The notes under the pieces: generated by a model | Told to the model about the DNA's origin: nothing | The model's database searches: none | Seen by the model: the letters and a program-made list of their open reading frames with translations, nothing else | Assembly: GCF_000423565.1 (NCBI RefSeq) | Contig: NZ_AUIF01000031.1 | Coordinates: forward strand, 80,393-144,392 | Direction of reading: 5' to 3' | DNA from: Runella zeae DSM 19591 | GTDB lineage: Bacteria > Bacteroidota > Bacteroidia > Cytophagales > Spirosomataceae | DNA length: 64,000 nt | Shown here: positions 35,408-45,012 of the stretch, piece by piece | Layout: each line of letters begins with the position of its first letter | How positions within the stretch are numbered: the stretch's first letter is position 1 | Translations under genes and position numbers: made by a program

Positions 35408-35412
35408 TTTGA
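35182..35412 (+). CDS. Small acidic protein between repeats
   Basis: A 76-residue acidic protein (WIEVEDLDAWIAAFWDACRD) whose last codons (FDRKAYQTPIKF) come from the downstream 30-bp repeat. It could be a recent insertion into the operon. The function is unknown. Confidence 0.5.
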   Translation: MRLISEYVLVDETMNSVKFFGDEDWIEVEDLDAWIAAFWDACRDVAMEFNGCSSILEREAFSQTFDRKAYQTPIKF

Positions 35413-35550
35413 TAGCAAAATGCCTATCCAGCTCCAAGCCTGGACAGCGCCGCAGCGTCCATTTTGATAGCAAAATAAATGCACTAATCGCTGATGCAGC
35501 TCAGCTCCGTGCCGCATCAGCCAAACCAATCTAAAAAAATGATAGCAAAT
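35406..35550 (+). repeat. TGATAGCAAA motif and hairpin repeats
   Basis: ATTTTGATAGCAAAAT occurs at 35406-35421 and 35461-35476, and ATGATAGCAAAT at 35539-35550. They alternate with hairpins TCCAG-CTCCAAGC-CTGGA (35427-35444) and GCTGATGC / GCATCAGC (35490-35521). The third copy includes the next gene's start codon. The same core marks the integrase-side repeats. Confidence 0.6.
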
Positions 35551-35847
35551 TCAGAAAAAAAGGACTTCAAGACCATCACACTCCGTGATATGAACGAAAA
35601 ACCTGACCTCGTCAACATCATGAACGAAGTCATGGAAAAAGAAGGCATTAAGACTGGTCAGAGTGTTATCGAATACATCATCAAAGACTACGACCGTACC
35701 AAAAAAGCGTATCAAGCCCTTCAAACAAAGGCCGAAAAACAATCTAATGACTACTACAAATGGAGAGAAGATTTTGAGAAGAAATACCAACAACTCGAAG
35801 AAAATCTCAATCTAGTCAAAAAAGCCTTTAAAATCTTAATGAAATGA
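35539..35847 (+). CDS. Unknown coiled-coil protein (block A)
   Basis: A 102-residue protein. The ATG at 35539 lies within a TGATAGCAAA motif (MIANSEKKDF). Residues about 10-50 could be a short DNA-binding region (VMEKEGIKTGQSVIEYIIKD) and about 55-95 is a coiled coil. It overlaps the next gene by ATGA. Confidence 0.6.
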   Translation: MIANSEKKDFKTITLRDMNEKPDLVNIMNEVMEKEGIKTGQSVIEYIIKDYDRTKKAYQALQTKAEKQSNDYYKWREDFEKKYQQLEENLNLVKKAFKILMK

Positions 35848-36341
35848 GAGAATACATATCTAAAAAACAACATAGCGAGGACTTTGACCACCAAATGCAG
35901 GAACGAAAAGAACTTGATGAATGGATTAATATGCGAGCGACTATTACCGAAAGAGACATCCAATACCTGCAAAAGATTTTCAAAAATCGACCTAGCAAAC
36001 ATAAACTCTACCTTGTCGTAAGGGCAAATATCCCTGTTTTTGATGTAAAATATACGTGGCGATGCTACTTAGAAATACACAACGAACAAGGTAAGATTCA
36101 CAAAAGAAACAAAAAAGAAGAGTGGAAGATGAAGGCTAGTCCTGCTTTTGTGGAAAGTATTCTTAACGATACCTCATGGACTGAGACCCGTTATGGAACG
36201 GTGTCTTTCTACAAAAAAGAGCTTGGCAACAAACAGGTTGTTGAGGTAAGCCCCCATAAACCTATTCAACAAGAACTCATATTTCCACCTCATCAACCAG
36301 AATCGAATGACTCCCATCTATTAATCAATAAATTCCTATGA
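35844..36341 (+). CDS. Unknown 165-residue protein (block A)
   Basis: A charged soluble protein coupled on both sides (ATGA at 35844-35847 and at 36338-36341). No recognised family. Confidence 0.6.
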   Translation: MREYISKKQHSEDFDHQMQERKELDEWINMRATITERDIQYLQKIFKNRPSKHKLYLVVRANIPVFDVKYTWRCYLEIHNEQGKIHKRNKKEEWKMKASPAFVESILNDTSWTETRYGTVSFYKKELGNKQVVEVSPHKPIQQELIFPPHQPESNDSHLLINKFL

Positions 36342-36436
36342 AAACCAATACCTTATTTTCGGTAGTGGGCATATTGGCTTTCCTATTACTCTTAGTGATA
36401 GCCCTAAAACAACTCCTGCCATGCCTGATAAAATAA
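36338..36436 (+). CDS. 32-residue single-helix membrane peptide
   Basis: A very short gene coupled to the previous one by ATGA and overlapping the next by 16 bases. The peptide MKTNTLFSVVGILAFLLLLV, then IALKQLLPCLIK, is a single membrane helix. It looks like the tiny membrane proteins of phages or conjugative elements. Confidence 0.5.
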   Translation: MKTNTLFSVVGILAFLLLLVIALKQLLPCLIK

Positions 36437-36630
36437 CCTTGACCAGAGAGGCTTATCGAAAAGCCTACACCGACCAACTAGAAGTCATTCAAATCTTGAA
36501 AAAAAAAGCAATAGGGTTAGCCGAATGCCTTCCCGATTTTGCCGACCAACTCCTAGAAGTAACCATAGAAATAGTCCAAGCCCAAGCCAAATTTGAGGCT
36601 ATTCAGTCCATTTGGTACGACAATAAGTAA
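36421..36630 (+). CDS. Small helical protein (block A)
   Basis: A 69-residue, mostly helical soluble protein that overlaps the preceding peptide gene. Function unknown. Confidence 0.55.
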   Translation: MPDKITLTREAYRKAYTDQLEVIQILKKKAIGLAECLPDFADQLLEVTIEIVQAQAKFEAIQSIWYDNK

Positions 36631-36730
36631 CATATCCTTTTCTCCCTTCATAAACGTACTGAAGGGAGAAAAGGAGAATTGTCAAATGAAATTTGTAATT
36701 TTGGTGAGTGAAATAAAAATACTTACCACC

Positions 36731-36892
36731 ATGACTGTTATCATCAAACCTAACGCCACCAAAAAGCAGATAGAAGAGGCTTTAGGTAAACTCAAAAAGC
36801 CTACTAAAAAATTCGACGTAGATAAGTTCTTCGGTAAAATCAAGTGGGGCGAAGACTCCTTGAAATTTCAACGTGAGTTAAGAGGTGAATAA
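36731..36892 (+). CDS. Orphan antitoxin-like protein
   Basis: A 53-residue protein (MTVIIKPNATKKQIEEALGK, then FFGKIKWGEDSLKFQRELRG) resembling small Bacteroidota antitoxins that precede PIN-type toxins. The expected toxin gene is absent; the next gene is 55 bases away on the other strand. It may be a remnant at the edge of the cargo region. Confidence 0.5.
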   Translation: MTVIIKPNATKKQIEEALGKLKKPTKKFDVDKFFGKIKWGEDSLKFQRELRGE

Positions 36893-36946
36893 AGAAGATT
36901 ATGGTCAACCTTTCCAAAAAACTTACACTCCCATTTTATACCTCAA

Positions 36947-39121
36947 TCATGGATTGATAGCCACCGTGATTTCTTTCCAGTTAGACATGGTTCCGTCTGA
37001 AAATACGGCTCGAATGGCATAACGATACGTTTTACCTAGAGCTACCTTGTCATCGAAAATCGTGCGGGCAAAGGAGTCAACAATTTTCCATGAACTAAGT
37101 TGTTCACTAGTTCCTTCGGCTTTGAGCAGCTGAAACTCTACCACGCCTGTTGCATCATATACCCAACGCAAAGCTACTTGTTTGAAAAGCGTATCGGCTA
37201 CGCCTACCAACGAATCTAACGAAGGCTTAGATTTCATCACCGTCAGTACTTCCACATCAATGCTATCTGCACTCATGTTGTTGGTAGAATCAATGGCTTG
37301 TATGTAATAGGTATAACTAGTCACTTGCGTGGAACTATCCATATAGGTTTCGGCAGCTTGGGCTACTGTCCATGATTTGATGATACTGCCTACCCCCGTG
37401 TTCCCTTTGGGTTTGCGGGTAAGGCGGTAAGAGGCCACATCTATACTAGCACTATTGACCCAACTTAACGACACACTGCCCGAGGCGGTTAGGCCATAAT
37501 TACTAAAGACAGGGCGAGCAGGAGCAATTTTATCTGGTTTTTTCAATTCAATACGATCCGAAATTTCAGAATGATTGTAGCGTTTGTCGTAAGCTACTAG
37601 ATAGTAGTAAGCTTTGCGGTTATCCATTTTAATGAGTGTGTCTATGTAGGTCGTAGTCGTAATGGAATCTGCCAAGACGCTGGGTTCTTCGTTGGGTAAG
37701 CTGGCATGAAGCAGCTTGTATCCTAACAAATCGGTTTCGGTGTTAGGCGACCAAGTAACCTTAATGGTTTTTGTACTGTCTTGCCAAGTAGCTAATAATC
37801 CCCGTGGCTTGGCTGGAGGGGTATCGTCAGGTAAATCTACAAATACCGGAACCGAATGGATGGTATCCCTATTGACCGTAACAGCCGATATCATATAATA
37901 GCGCGATTGTGTGACATTATTAAGGGTAAATTGACGGGTACTAGCCGATAAAAAAGCACCAGAAGTAACAGACTGGAAAGTTTGAAAATCCGAAGACTGT
38001 CGCAGAATAAACCCGCGAATTTTGGATTGGGCTTGGGCATCCACTGTATCGGCAGGAAATACCCAATGTAAATAAACTTGATTGTTGGCCGAGCGGTGTG
38101 TACTATCAAAACGGATGCTGTAATAAGGAATCGGCTCTACTCCTTTTACTGACGTTGGCGCAGAATTGATTTCTTCATCAAAGGGAGTACGGCCTACTAT
38201 TTTTACATAGTAATTTACGCCATTTGTATCTAAAGGAATCCGATAGGAAAGCGTATCTGTCAGGTCACTAAAAGGGAATAAAGGTTTGGTATTGACGCGA
38301 GTATAAACGATAGGAGAAACAAGGGGCGCTTTCTCCACAAAATAACTTGAAAATGCTTTATAGTAGTTACTAATCGTAGCGTTATTTGAGTCTCTCCAAC
38401 GCCATTCTACCATTGCTTCTTTGTTCCCTCCTTTTGCTCTGGGAGGGTATACAAGAACCAATGTCGGTGGAACAGCTTGGGCGGATATTACGAACGAACG
38501 GACTGCGGTATCAGCCTCTGAGATACCTGCTTCTCTAATTCGATATTCATAATGAATCCCAAAAGAAACAGTGGAATCTATCCAGCCCAATCCAGCCAAT
38601 TGAGCCGCTCGGAAGCTCATTTCAGCCCCTAGAGCGGTGAGGGTGTAGCGTTGGTATTGCTCATCGGCAGTGGTACCTTGCTCAATACGGATGGCTTGTC
38701 CGTTGACTTGCCCTGAATCCAATTCAATCGGTTCATACAAGGCTCCGTACAACAAATCACTGGCTTCCGATTCAATGCTAGAAGTAGAACTTAATGCAAG
38801 AGCACTCAAAGCTGCCGAATCAGGGAGAATGGTTACGGTTCGCTCAATGGTGGTTGAATTTTTACGTCGCCGCTCAATGGTATAACCATTGGCGCGGTAG
38901 CGCATCCAAGCATTCAAATAATAATTAGTGGCTGAGCTGTTGGCTGTAGTCGTATCTCCCACCGGCATCCACCGCAATCCTATCACATAGTTGTTGTTTA
39001 TCCTACCCTGTAATCCTCTCCCTGTTCCCGAAACCGTTTTAGTCTGGGCTTGTAGCGTAAAGCTCAACAAACAGCCCATGACCACTTGCCATAAAAACGC
39101 CCTAAAATAACTCATTTTCAT
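36947..39121 (-). CDS. Secreted fibronectin type III protein (toxin companion)
   Basis: A 724-residue secreted protein. The signal peptide is about residues 1-28 (FLWQVVMGCLLSFTLQAQ). Several FN3-like domains follow, with motifs such as KITWSPNTETDLLGYKLL-type segments and SLSWVNSASIDVASYRL. The C-terminus is a further FN3 and no T9SS sorting domain is evident. The start codon overlaps the 3' end of the 1079-residue companion gene. It is the last gene of the leftward cargo operon. Confidence 0.78.
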   Translation of the reverse strand: MKMSYFRAFLWQVVMGCLLSFTLQAQTKTVSGTGRGLQGRINNNYVIGLRWMPVGDTTTANSSATNYYLNAWMRYRANGYTIERRRKNSTTIERTVTILPDSAALSALALSSTSSIESEASDLLYGALYEPIELDSGQVNGQAIRIEQGTTADEQYQRYTLTALGAEMSFRAAQLAGLGWIDSTVSFGIHYEYRIREAGISEADTAVRSFVISAQAVPPTLVLVYPPRAKGGNKEAMVEWRWRDSNNATISNYYKAFSSYFVEKAPLVSPIVYTRVNTKPLFPFSDLTDTLSYRIPLDTNGVNYYVKIVGRTPFDEEINSAPTSVKGVEPIPYYSIRFDSTHRSANNQVYLHWVFPADTVDAQAQSKIRGFILRQSSDFQTFQSVTSGAFLSASTRQFTLNNVTQSRYYMISAVTVNRDTIHSVPVFVDLPDDTPPAKPRGLLATWQDSTKTIKVTWSPNTETDLLGYKLLHASLPNEEPSVLADSITTTTYIDTLIKMDNRKAYYYLVAYDKRYNHSEISDRIELKKPDKIAPARPVFSNYGLTASGSVSLSWVNSASIDVASYRLTRKPKGNTGVGSIIKSWTVAQAAETYMDSSTQVTSYTYYIQAIDSTNNMSADSIDVEVLTVMKSKPSLDSLVGVADTLFKQVALRWVYDATGVVEFQLLKAEGTSEQLSSWKIVDSFARTIFDDKVALGKTYRYAIRAVFSDGTMSNWKEITVAINP

Positions 39122-39131
39122 ATCTTTATTT

Positions 39132-42100
39132 TTAGTAAAGTCCTCTACACTCATCACCGAGTTGAACTTTGAAATTGAATTTACCTTTTACCAATCCGCC
39201 TAAAACCCGAAACTGTCCTGCGGCATAGCCCCTCGCCCAAGCGGGGTTGGGCAATGCTCCTTGCATAAGTCCGGCCAAACTTCCACTCAAAATCGTGAAA
39301 GTTCTCTTCTTGACTCTAATGCCTACTTCTCCCTGTAAATACGCATAGAATTGTCCTTGGGCATAGAATCCATTAGAACCCGCCTCCGTACCACAAGAAA
39401 AAGCACTGTATTTGCGCATCAACAAATCTACGCCCGCCCCCACGTTGAAGGCTCCGTAAAACATCCCTTCTTGGGTAGGCCCCGTACCAACATTGATATC
39501 AATACCCATAGCAAATCCCTTGCCATCATTGATGTCTTGGGTATCATTGCTCGACCGAACGGTGCTTTGTGAGGGCACATTGATCAATCGGGTCACTTGA
39601 GGGGGGGGTGATGGCAAACGCGCAGGGATACCATGCCCTACCATCATGTACATGGTCGTACGGGCAGAAACGGGACCAAACTTGGCAATAACCCCCAGCC
39701 TATCCGTGGGTTTTCCGACGTGGATGTACCATTTTTGAGGGTCAAAGTGAAGCTCGACTCTTCCTAAGCGTCCATAAGGCCCTACCCCTCTTAGCATGGT
39801 ACCAATGTTGACGTAGGCTTCGGCTTCGCCGTGTAGCATATCACGGTCCAAATCCCAGAGCATTCCTACCCAAAAAGCGATGTTGCCCGAGGGTGGACTC
39901 GAAATCGCTACATCGTCGACCGAGGAGGCCATTTTTTGGATAGAGGCTTGAGTACGCGGAGCAGAGGTAGAGTCGCCGCTGTTGCGTGCTACATTTTTAT
40001 AAGCCCCCGATACTTTACTATCTTGAGTGGAGGCATCGTAGCCTTTGACCATCAACTCACCCTGTCCAAAAAAGCCTACGCTACTGATGCCGTAGTTACG
40101 GTTGAGTACAATCTCAAAACCCAATCTTCCCCGAAAGGCATTTTCAGAGTTTTTAAGTTTGACCAATACCGCAGCTCTAAAGCCTAAGCCCACCGTTTTG
40201 TCATACATATAGGGAATACCGGTATTAGGGCCGTCGCAATCGCGGGAGGTAGCGGCGGTGCCACCGGTGCCAATGGGTCTAAATTTGCTGTAAAGCCCTC
40301 CCGCAAAACCGTCCAAGGTCAGAGGCCCTGCAACGGGGATATCCAAACCTGAGACCAAGGCATCAACGTACCAGTAACGCTCCTCATCGGCAAAGTTGTA
40401 ACCGAATTTAGCGCGGGCACACAGCAATATATCTTTGGGTTTCTTGATGTTGAGCTTGATCGCACCCTCAAAGCCTTTTTCTACTTCATTTTCATAAAGC
40501 CGAATCCTTCCTGCCAGGTTAAAGGCCGATACTTCGGCATCGAGTACAATATCTATCGGGCGACGAATGCCCACAAATTTCCAAGTTCCGTCTTCTTCTT
40601 TGGCCTCAAAGGTCAGGAAGGCTCCGCCGCTGAAGCCTTTGCCACCGTTGCTTTTCATGAGGTTGACACTGATACCAATGCCGACGCCAATGCTGTTGCC
40701 GTCGCCGTCAGGGATATTGGTCACCCCCAAGGATTCTAGGACAATGGGAAAGTTGGCGACTTTGTTACCTGCTCGCTCATAGGCTAGCATCCCAAACGAG
40801 AGCCGGGGAGATTCGGTTTGTAGCACCAGGTTTTCAAAGCGAATCCCCCGAAAAGTCATGGTGTTGTTTTTGGTCGTATCAATGGCGGTGCTGTGGCTAT
40901 CTCCCAAATTGGCATAAATGCCAAGCTGTCCGTGCAGGATGGCTTTGGGTTTGAATTGGTTGTTGACCACCGCCAGGGTCACTTCCGACCCCTTATAAAT
41001 GGTCGCTTTGGCGCGTAAGAAGTTAAAATTAAGGGCTTTGAGGTTGGAGACCGTCAAGCGGTATTTGCCTCCTTGGTCAATGGCGGCTTGGTAGGCCAAA
41101 GCCCCTGTTGCTTCGTCGCTGATGGGTAGCGAAATACGCCCCGCAAAGCTACCCCCACGGAGTTTGTTGGCCAGAAAACTCAATGAAAAATTATCAACGG
41201 CAAACTTCCAACCCGAAGCATCGCCTTCGTCTAGGGCCAGTACGGGCTGATTGATGGTGCCGGCGGCTACGGTTCCCGTAAAACCCAACTGGTCGATGAG
41301 TACGTGATGCGCGGTCAGACCCACGCGCTCTCCCGTGCTTTTCTTTTTGAATTCGGGTGGGAGAATCAAACTAAACTGCTGGATATAAACTCCTTGCCAA
41401 GTGGCATCTTGGGCTTGGGTGGGATAGCCTTCGGGAAAGGTGATAGCGGTGGGGTTGTTGACCGTACTCAAATCCAGTGCTACCTGATTGACGATAAAAG
41501 CAAAGCGGTCGTAGCCCGTGACGGCAAAGGGGGTATTGAAGTTCATTTGAATCAACACATCGTGCAACCCTTTGGTGGAGAAAAAATCAAAAGTGCCTTT
41601 GACGCGGCTGTTGGCATCCAATGGCACGAAAGTAGTGTCATTGAGGGGGGTGAGCACTTCGCGGGGGAAGACTACATCAGCTACCAAACGGGCTTGTTTA
41701 AAACCCGAACCGCAACTAAACTCGGCATAGGTGAGGGGGTCGGTGACGAGACCCTTGGGGGATAGTCCCTGCCCCCCTTTGAGGATGATGGTGAAGTTTT
41801 TGAGGGGTAGGATAAAATCGCCCAACAAAACCGCCCGAAAATCGCCCGTGAGTCCGCCCATGCGGGTAATACCGACTTTGTCGGCCCCAAAAAACAACTG
41901 CCGCTCTTTGACACTGGAGTTGGGGTCGGAGACGGGCATGGTCATGCGGACATAAACAGTGAGTTCGGCTTTGTCGGGGTAGAAGATGCCCTTGGCAATG
42001 GCTAGCTCGATGGTGTTGTTGCCGACTTTTTTGCGGATACCCACGGGCAGCCGCACGAGGTCATCGTAAGAAACGCTATCGCGGTACTGATCGGCGGCAT

Positions 42101-42371
42101 CCAAAACCCCAAAGATAGAACGGGCTTTTTGCCGCTCCGCCGAGCTGCTATCGCTGACGGTGACCATCTGGGCATCGGTAGCGGGGGCTACGGCCAGCAC
42201 CGCAGGCCAGTGGGGAGAGGCGGCTGCGGGCAGCATTTTGGGCAAAGCCACCGCTACTGCCGCTGGAAGTGTGGCAGGGGTTGGGTGGTCGTTTGGCGTG
42301 GTATGGGCAAAGCTCAGCCTGCCCACCCATAGCCCCCAAAACAGGAGCAGGTGCGTAAAATAGCGTTTCAT
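39132..42371 (-). CDS. Large secreted protein, unknown (toxin companion)
   Basis: A 1079-residue protein with a signal peptide (MKRYFTHLLLFWGLWVGRLS). It has extensive beta-rich segments and several Gly-rich strands, including a C-terminal third that looks like outer-membrane or solenoid beta structure (GFRAAVLVKLKNSENAF, FGQGELMVKG, GQFYAYLQGEVGIRV). No family is recognised. Two truncated copies of its 5' end are found at 44514-44573 and 44830-44871. It may help export or anchor the giant toxin, by position only. Confidence 0.75.
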   Translation of the reverse strand: MKRYFTHLLLFWGLWVGRLSFAHTTPNDHPTPATLPAAVAVALPKMLPAAASPHWPAVLAVAPATDAQMVTVSDSSSAERQKARSIFGVLDAADQYRDSVSYDDLVRLPVGIRKKVGNNTIELAIAKGIFYPDKAELTVYVRMTMPVSDPNSSVKERQLFFGADKVGITRMGGLTGDFRAVLLGDFILPLKNFTIILKGGQGLSPKGLVTDPLTYAEFSCGSGFKQARLVADVVFPREVLTPLNDTTFVPLDANSRVKGTFDFFSTKGLHDVLIQMNFNTPFAVTGYDRFAFIVNQVALDLSTVNNPTAITFPEGYPTQAQDATWQGVYIQQFSLILPPEFKKKSTGERVGLTAHHVLIDQLGFTGTVAAGTINQPVLALDEGDASGWKFAVDNFSLSFLANKLRGGSFAGRISLPISDEATGALAYQAAIDQGGKYRLTVSNLKALNFNFLRAKATIYKGSEVTLAVVNNQFKPKAILHGQLGIYANLGDSHSTAIDTTKNNTMTFRGIRFENLVLQTESPRLSFGMLAYERAGNKVANFPIVLESLGVTNIPDGDGNSIGVGIGISVNLMKSNGGKGFSGGAFLTFEAKEEDGTWKFVGIRRPIDIVLDAEVSAFNLAGRIRLYENEVEKGFEGAIKLNIKKPKDILLCARAKFGYNFADEERYWYVDALVSGLDIPVAGPLTLDGFAGGLYSKFRPIGTGGTAATSRDCDGPNTGIPYMYDKTVGLGFRAAVLVKLKNSENAFRGRLGFEIVLNRNYGISSVGFFGQGELMVKGYDASTQDSKVSGAYKNVARNSGDSTSAPRTQASIQKMASSVDDVAISSPPSGNIAFWVGMLWDLDRDMLHGEAEAYVNIGTMLRGVGPYGRLGRVELHFDPQKWYIHVGKPTDRLGVIAKFGPVSARTTMYMMVGHGIPARLPSPPPQVTRLINVPSQSTVRSSNDTQDINDGKGFAMGIDINVGTGPTQEGMFYGAFNVGAGVDLLMRKYSAFSCGTEAGSNGFYAQGQFYAYLQGEVGIRVKKRTFTILSGSLAGLMQGALPNPAWARGYAAGQFRVLGGLVKGKFNFKVQLGDECRGLY

Positions 42372-42410
42372 AAATACGGCGTTATGCTTTCTTTTCTACT
42401 GACTTTCTAA
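42351..42410 (-). repeat. Start-region repeat, copy 1
   Basis: A 60-bp segment covering the start codon, first seven codons and leader of the 1079-residue gene. Near-identical copies lie at 44514-44573 and 44830-44871, upstream of the next gene. Confidence 0.7.
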
Positions 42411-42512
42411 AACTTGGAAAGTCTCGGTGACTGCGTTTAATGGACTTTCCAAGTTGAAATCAACCAAACTTGGAAAGTCTCGGTGACTGCGATTAATGGA
42501 CTTTCTAGGTTT
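42411..42512. repeat. Tandem CTTGGAAAGTC palindromes
   Basis: AACTTGGAAAGTC / GACTTTCCAAGTT arms (42411-42455), followed by a second copy of the unit about 56 bases later (42467-42512). It is related to the palindrome at 12351-12387 and to a partial copy near 44876. Confidence 0.65.
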
Positions 42513-42520
42513 TTAGAGAG

Positions 42521-44458
42521 CTACAATACTCCTCTTACGGCTTTCAAATAAATCCCTCGTCCTGTGCGTGTTTGGCCCGGTGCCACCGTCAACGATTGAG
42601 GGCGACCTTCGGGGAGCGTGCGACCCACGTACAAAAACTCTCCCGAAGCTACATTCACAAACAACGACGGCCGCTGAGGAATACTATAAGCCCCCAAATA
42701 CATCAAATTGTAAGGCTGTAACTGCTCTTTTTGTACATCTATCACATACACCGCTGGGGCGAGGTTGGGCAGGTTACCCTCGGGCGTCCGACGGTCTTTG
42801 GGGATTTCTCCCGACACCAACGCATTGGCAATTTTTGCTAATTTCTTTTCCTGACGCTCCCCGTCGGTGACAGTATTGAACAACACATTGCTTTCTCCCG
42901 CTTTCCATAGCCCTTTGGTGGTGCTAGGAAACTCTCCCGCTAGTTCGTAATCAAGTACTTGAAAAGGCCGTAAACCCGCCGTGGGGGTTGGCGTAGGTTC
43001 ATTGATGACAATCGCCACGCGACCATTGGGCAAGGGGACACATTTGGGTAGGTGCTTGGTAACGGCTGCCCCCGCAAAATGCCGCGTGCGATACACTTTT
43101 TTGACGCTGCCGTCGGCTAGTAGGTGCATGGCCGTATAAGACTTCCATTCGCCACTTAGGGTGGTCTCCCCTACGATGATGTTTTCTTGGTTGGGCAGCG
43201 AAAACAAATACCAATCTTGCTCGCAATCATCATTGCCCAGCATTCCACTAAAACCAAAGACTACCGGCTTTTTGGTGTCTTCATCACGGGTCCAGTAGCG
43301 CGTGTAGACAATGCCCGTGGCGTTGATTTTGACGTTGGCAATGGTGTATTTGAAGAGACCTTTGCCGAGCATGATACGCACAATGCTCTCTTGCTCGTTG
43401 GACGAAATCGTGAGCCGACCCGCAGGAGCATACTCATGCTCTAAATGAAAAGCGTGTTTAAAAATCAGCTGACCGTCGTTGGCTATTCTGACCAGCAGGA
43501 AGTTGGCATCTTTGTAGCCTTTTTCACCTACGGGCAAGCCAAACACATAATCGTTGGCGATGGCCACCCCCGCACTATCGCTACTCGTCCACCCCTTGGC
43601 GTAGGACAGGGCGGAAGTAGTAGCCAAAATGAATTTATTAGCAATCTCGGGAAGTTCGACCGTGCGTATCACTTTGCCAGTGGCATCTACGGTGACAAAA
43701 GCGGGGGTACCGCTCCAGCGCAAAACGGTGTAAGTTCCCGCCGCTGCATTGATGATAGGATCTCCAATACGATTGAGGGGCAAGCCGCTATCCGCCAACT
43801 TGATGAGTTCTTTGGAACGAGGCTGGGCATATACTTGCTCCCCTGCATAAGGGGCGTAGTAGCCATCGGTGAGGTTGAGGAATGCCCACTGACGGCGATT
43901 ATCTAGCGACAAATCACTTTGCTGGAAGCGGTGGCCTCGAAATCCCAAAGTGGTGGCGTGGGGCCGCAGGTAGGCATTGTAATCGACGGCGGTGGAGGCA
44001 TCGCTCAGGATGCGATTGCCAGCCGTGGAAACCCCTCCCGCGAGGCTAGTGACATCCAGCAAGCGGTAGGGCAACGAGAGGTTCAGGCCGCTATTGAGGT
44101 TGAACATCACGCTGGAGGTAGTTTTAAAGCCCGTGGTGGGGTGGTAAGTGATTTCATCGTGACCGGGCAGGGCGTTTAAGCCTTTGGGCAGCCCTTTGGT
44201 CTCGACCCCTGGCTCAAAATAACCCACGTATTGTTTGAAAACCCCAATCCGCATCCCTCCTTGGGCATCGGTAGCGAGGTAGGGTACGTGGCCTTTGGTT
44301 TTGAGAATCTCCGTTTTGGCGTTGGCATCGGTCTCAGCGTGAAAAAGCAATATAGAATCTCGACCCGTGACGCGGGGACTGTATTGGGCTGCTTCTCGCT
44401 GGGCAAGGCTGGCGAGGGAAATACTACTAAAAATAAATGTGTAAATACTCAGACGCAT
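42521..44458 (-). CDS. Secreted beta-propeller-like protein (toxin companion)
   Basis: A 645-residue protein with a signal peptide (MRLSIYTFIFSSISLASLAQ). Repeating beta segments (FVTVDATGKVIRTVELPE, NFLLVRIANDGQLIFKHAF, TAMHLLADGSVKKVYRT) suggest a propeller. No T9SS tail is obvious. It lies between the immunity gene and the 1079-residue companion. Confidence 0.72.
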   Translation of the reverse strand: MRLSIYTFIFSSISLASLAQREAAQYSPRVTGRDSILLFHAETDANAKTEILKTKGHVPYLATDAQGGMRIGVFKQYVGYFEPGVETKGLPKGLNALPGHDEITYHPTTGFKTTSSVMFNLNSGLNLSLPYRLLDVTSLAGGVSTAGNRILSDASTAVDYNAYLRPHATTLGFRGHRFQQSDLSLDNRRQWAFLNLTDGYYAPYAGEQVYAQPRSKELIKLADSGLPLNRIGDPIINAAAGTYTVLRWSGTPAFVTVDATGKVIRTVELPEIANKFILATTSALSYAKGWTSSDSAGVAIANDYVFGLPVGEKGYKDANFLLVRIANDGQLIFKHAFHLEHEYAPAGRLTISSNEQESIVRIMLGKGLFKYTIANVKINATGIVYTRYWTRDEDTKKPVVFGFSGMLGNDDCEQDWYLFSLPNQENIIVGETTLSGEWKSYTAMHLLADGSVKKVYRTRHFAGAAVTKHLPKCVPLPNGRVAIVINEPTPTPTAGLRPFQVLDYELAGEFPSTTKGLWKAGESNVLFNTVTDGERQEKKLAKIANALVSGEIPKDRRTPEGNLPNLAPAVYVIDVQKEQLQPYNLMYLGAYSIPQRPSLFVNVASGEFLYVGRTLPEGRPQSLTVAPGQTRTGRGIYLKAVRGVL

Positions 44459-45012
44459 GGATAGAGGGTTTAAGGTAATTGGTTGTTTAGGTAAATGGAT
44501 ACTTTAAGTGAGAGTGCGTAAAATAGCGTTTCATATATACGGCGTTATGCTTTCTTTTCTACTGACTTTCTAAGTTTTTAGATTGCCTTCTCGTTAATTT
44601 CTTTTCTTGATGAATGATATTGAACAACATATCACCGTGGTCGGTGTCCCGTAGCAAAAGTTACGAAATATAGCCCTTCCGGATTTTGTATTCTGCGTGC
44701 AAATGCCATTGATTTTTACGGTTGCTTAGTTGATATTCTAATTTGGTCGAGCCGTTGCAAACCCGAGCCGCCGGTGCGGGCTATTTATTTGGGGTACGCA
44801 GTGTTCTTTGAACACTACGCACAACGGGGGCGTAAAATAGCGTTTCATATATACGGCGTTATGCTTTCTTTTTCTAAACTTGGAAAGTCTCGGTCATACC
44901 TACGACAGTGGCTTTTTAAAGTTGTTTGGCTAAGTTTTGCGTACTTGCCTTGGTACAATAGATGTCTACATAAACCGTTCGTAATAAGCGTAAGACGAGT
45001 AGTGATAAAAAT
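44459..45012. other. Non-coding gap with two 5'-gene scars
   Basis: There is no gene. It contains copies 2 and 3 of the start-region repeat (44514-44573; 44830-44871), a hairpin AGTGTTC-TTT-GAACACT (44801-44817), and a partial CTTGGAAAGTC palindrome (44878). On the minus strand the copies read as leader plus the start MKRYFT, so they look like scars of duplicated or exchanged genes. Confidence 0.6.

Noticed and set aside
41304..44464. + strand frames opposite the companions
   Set aside because: Antisense shadows with no domain or start context.
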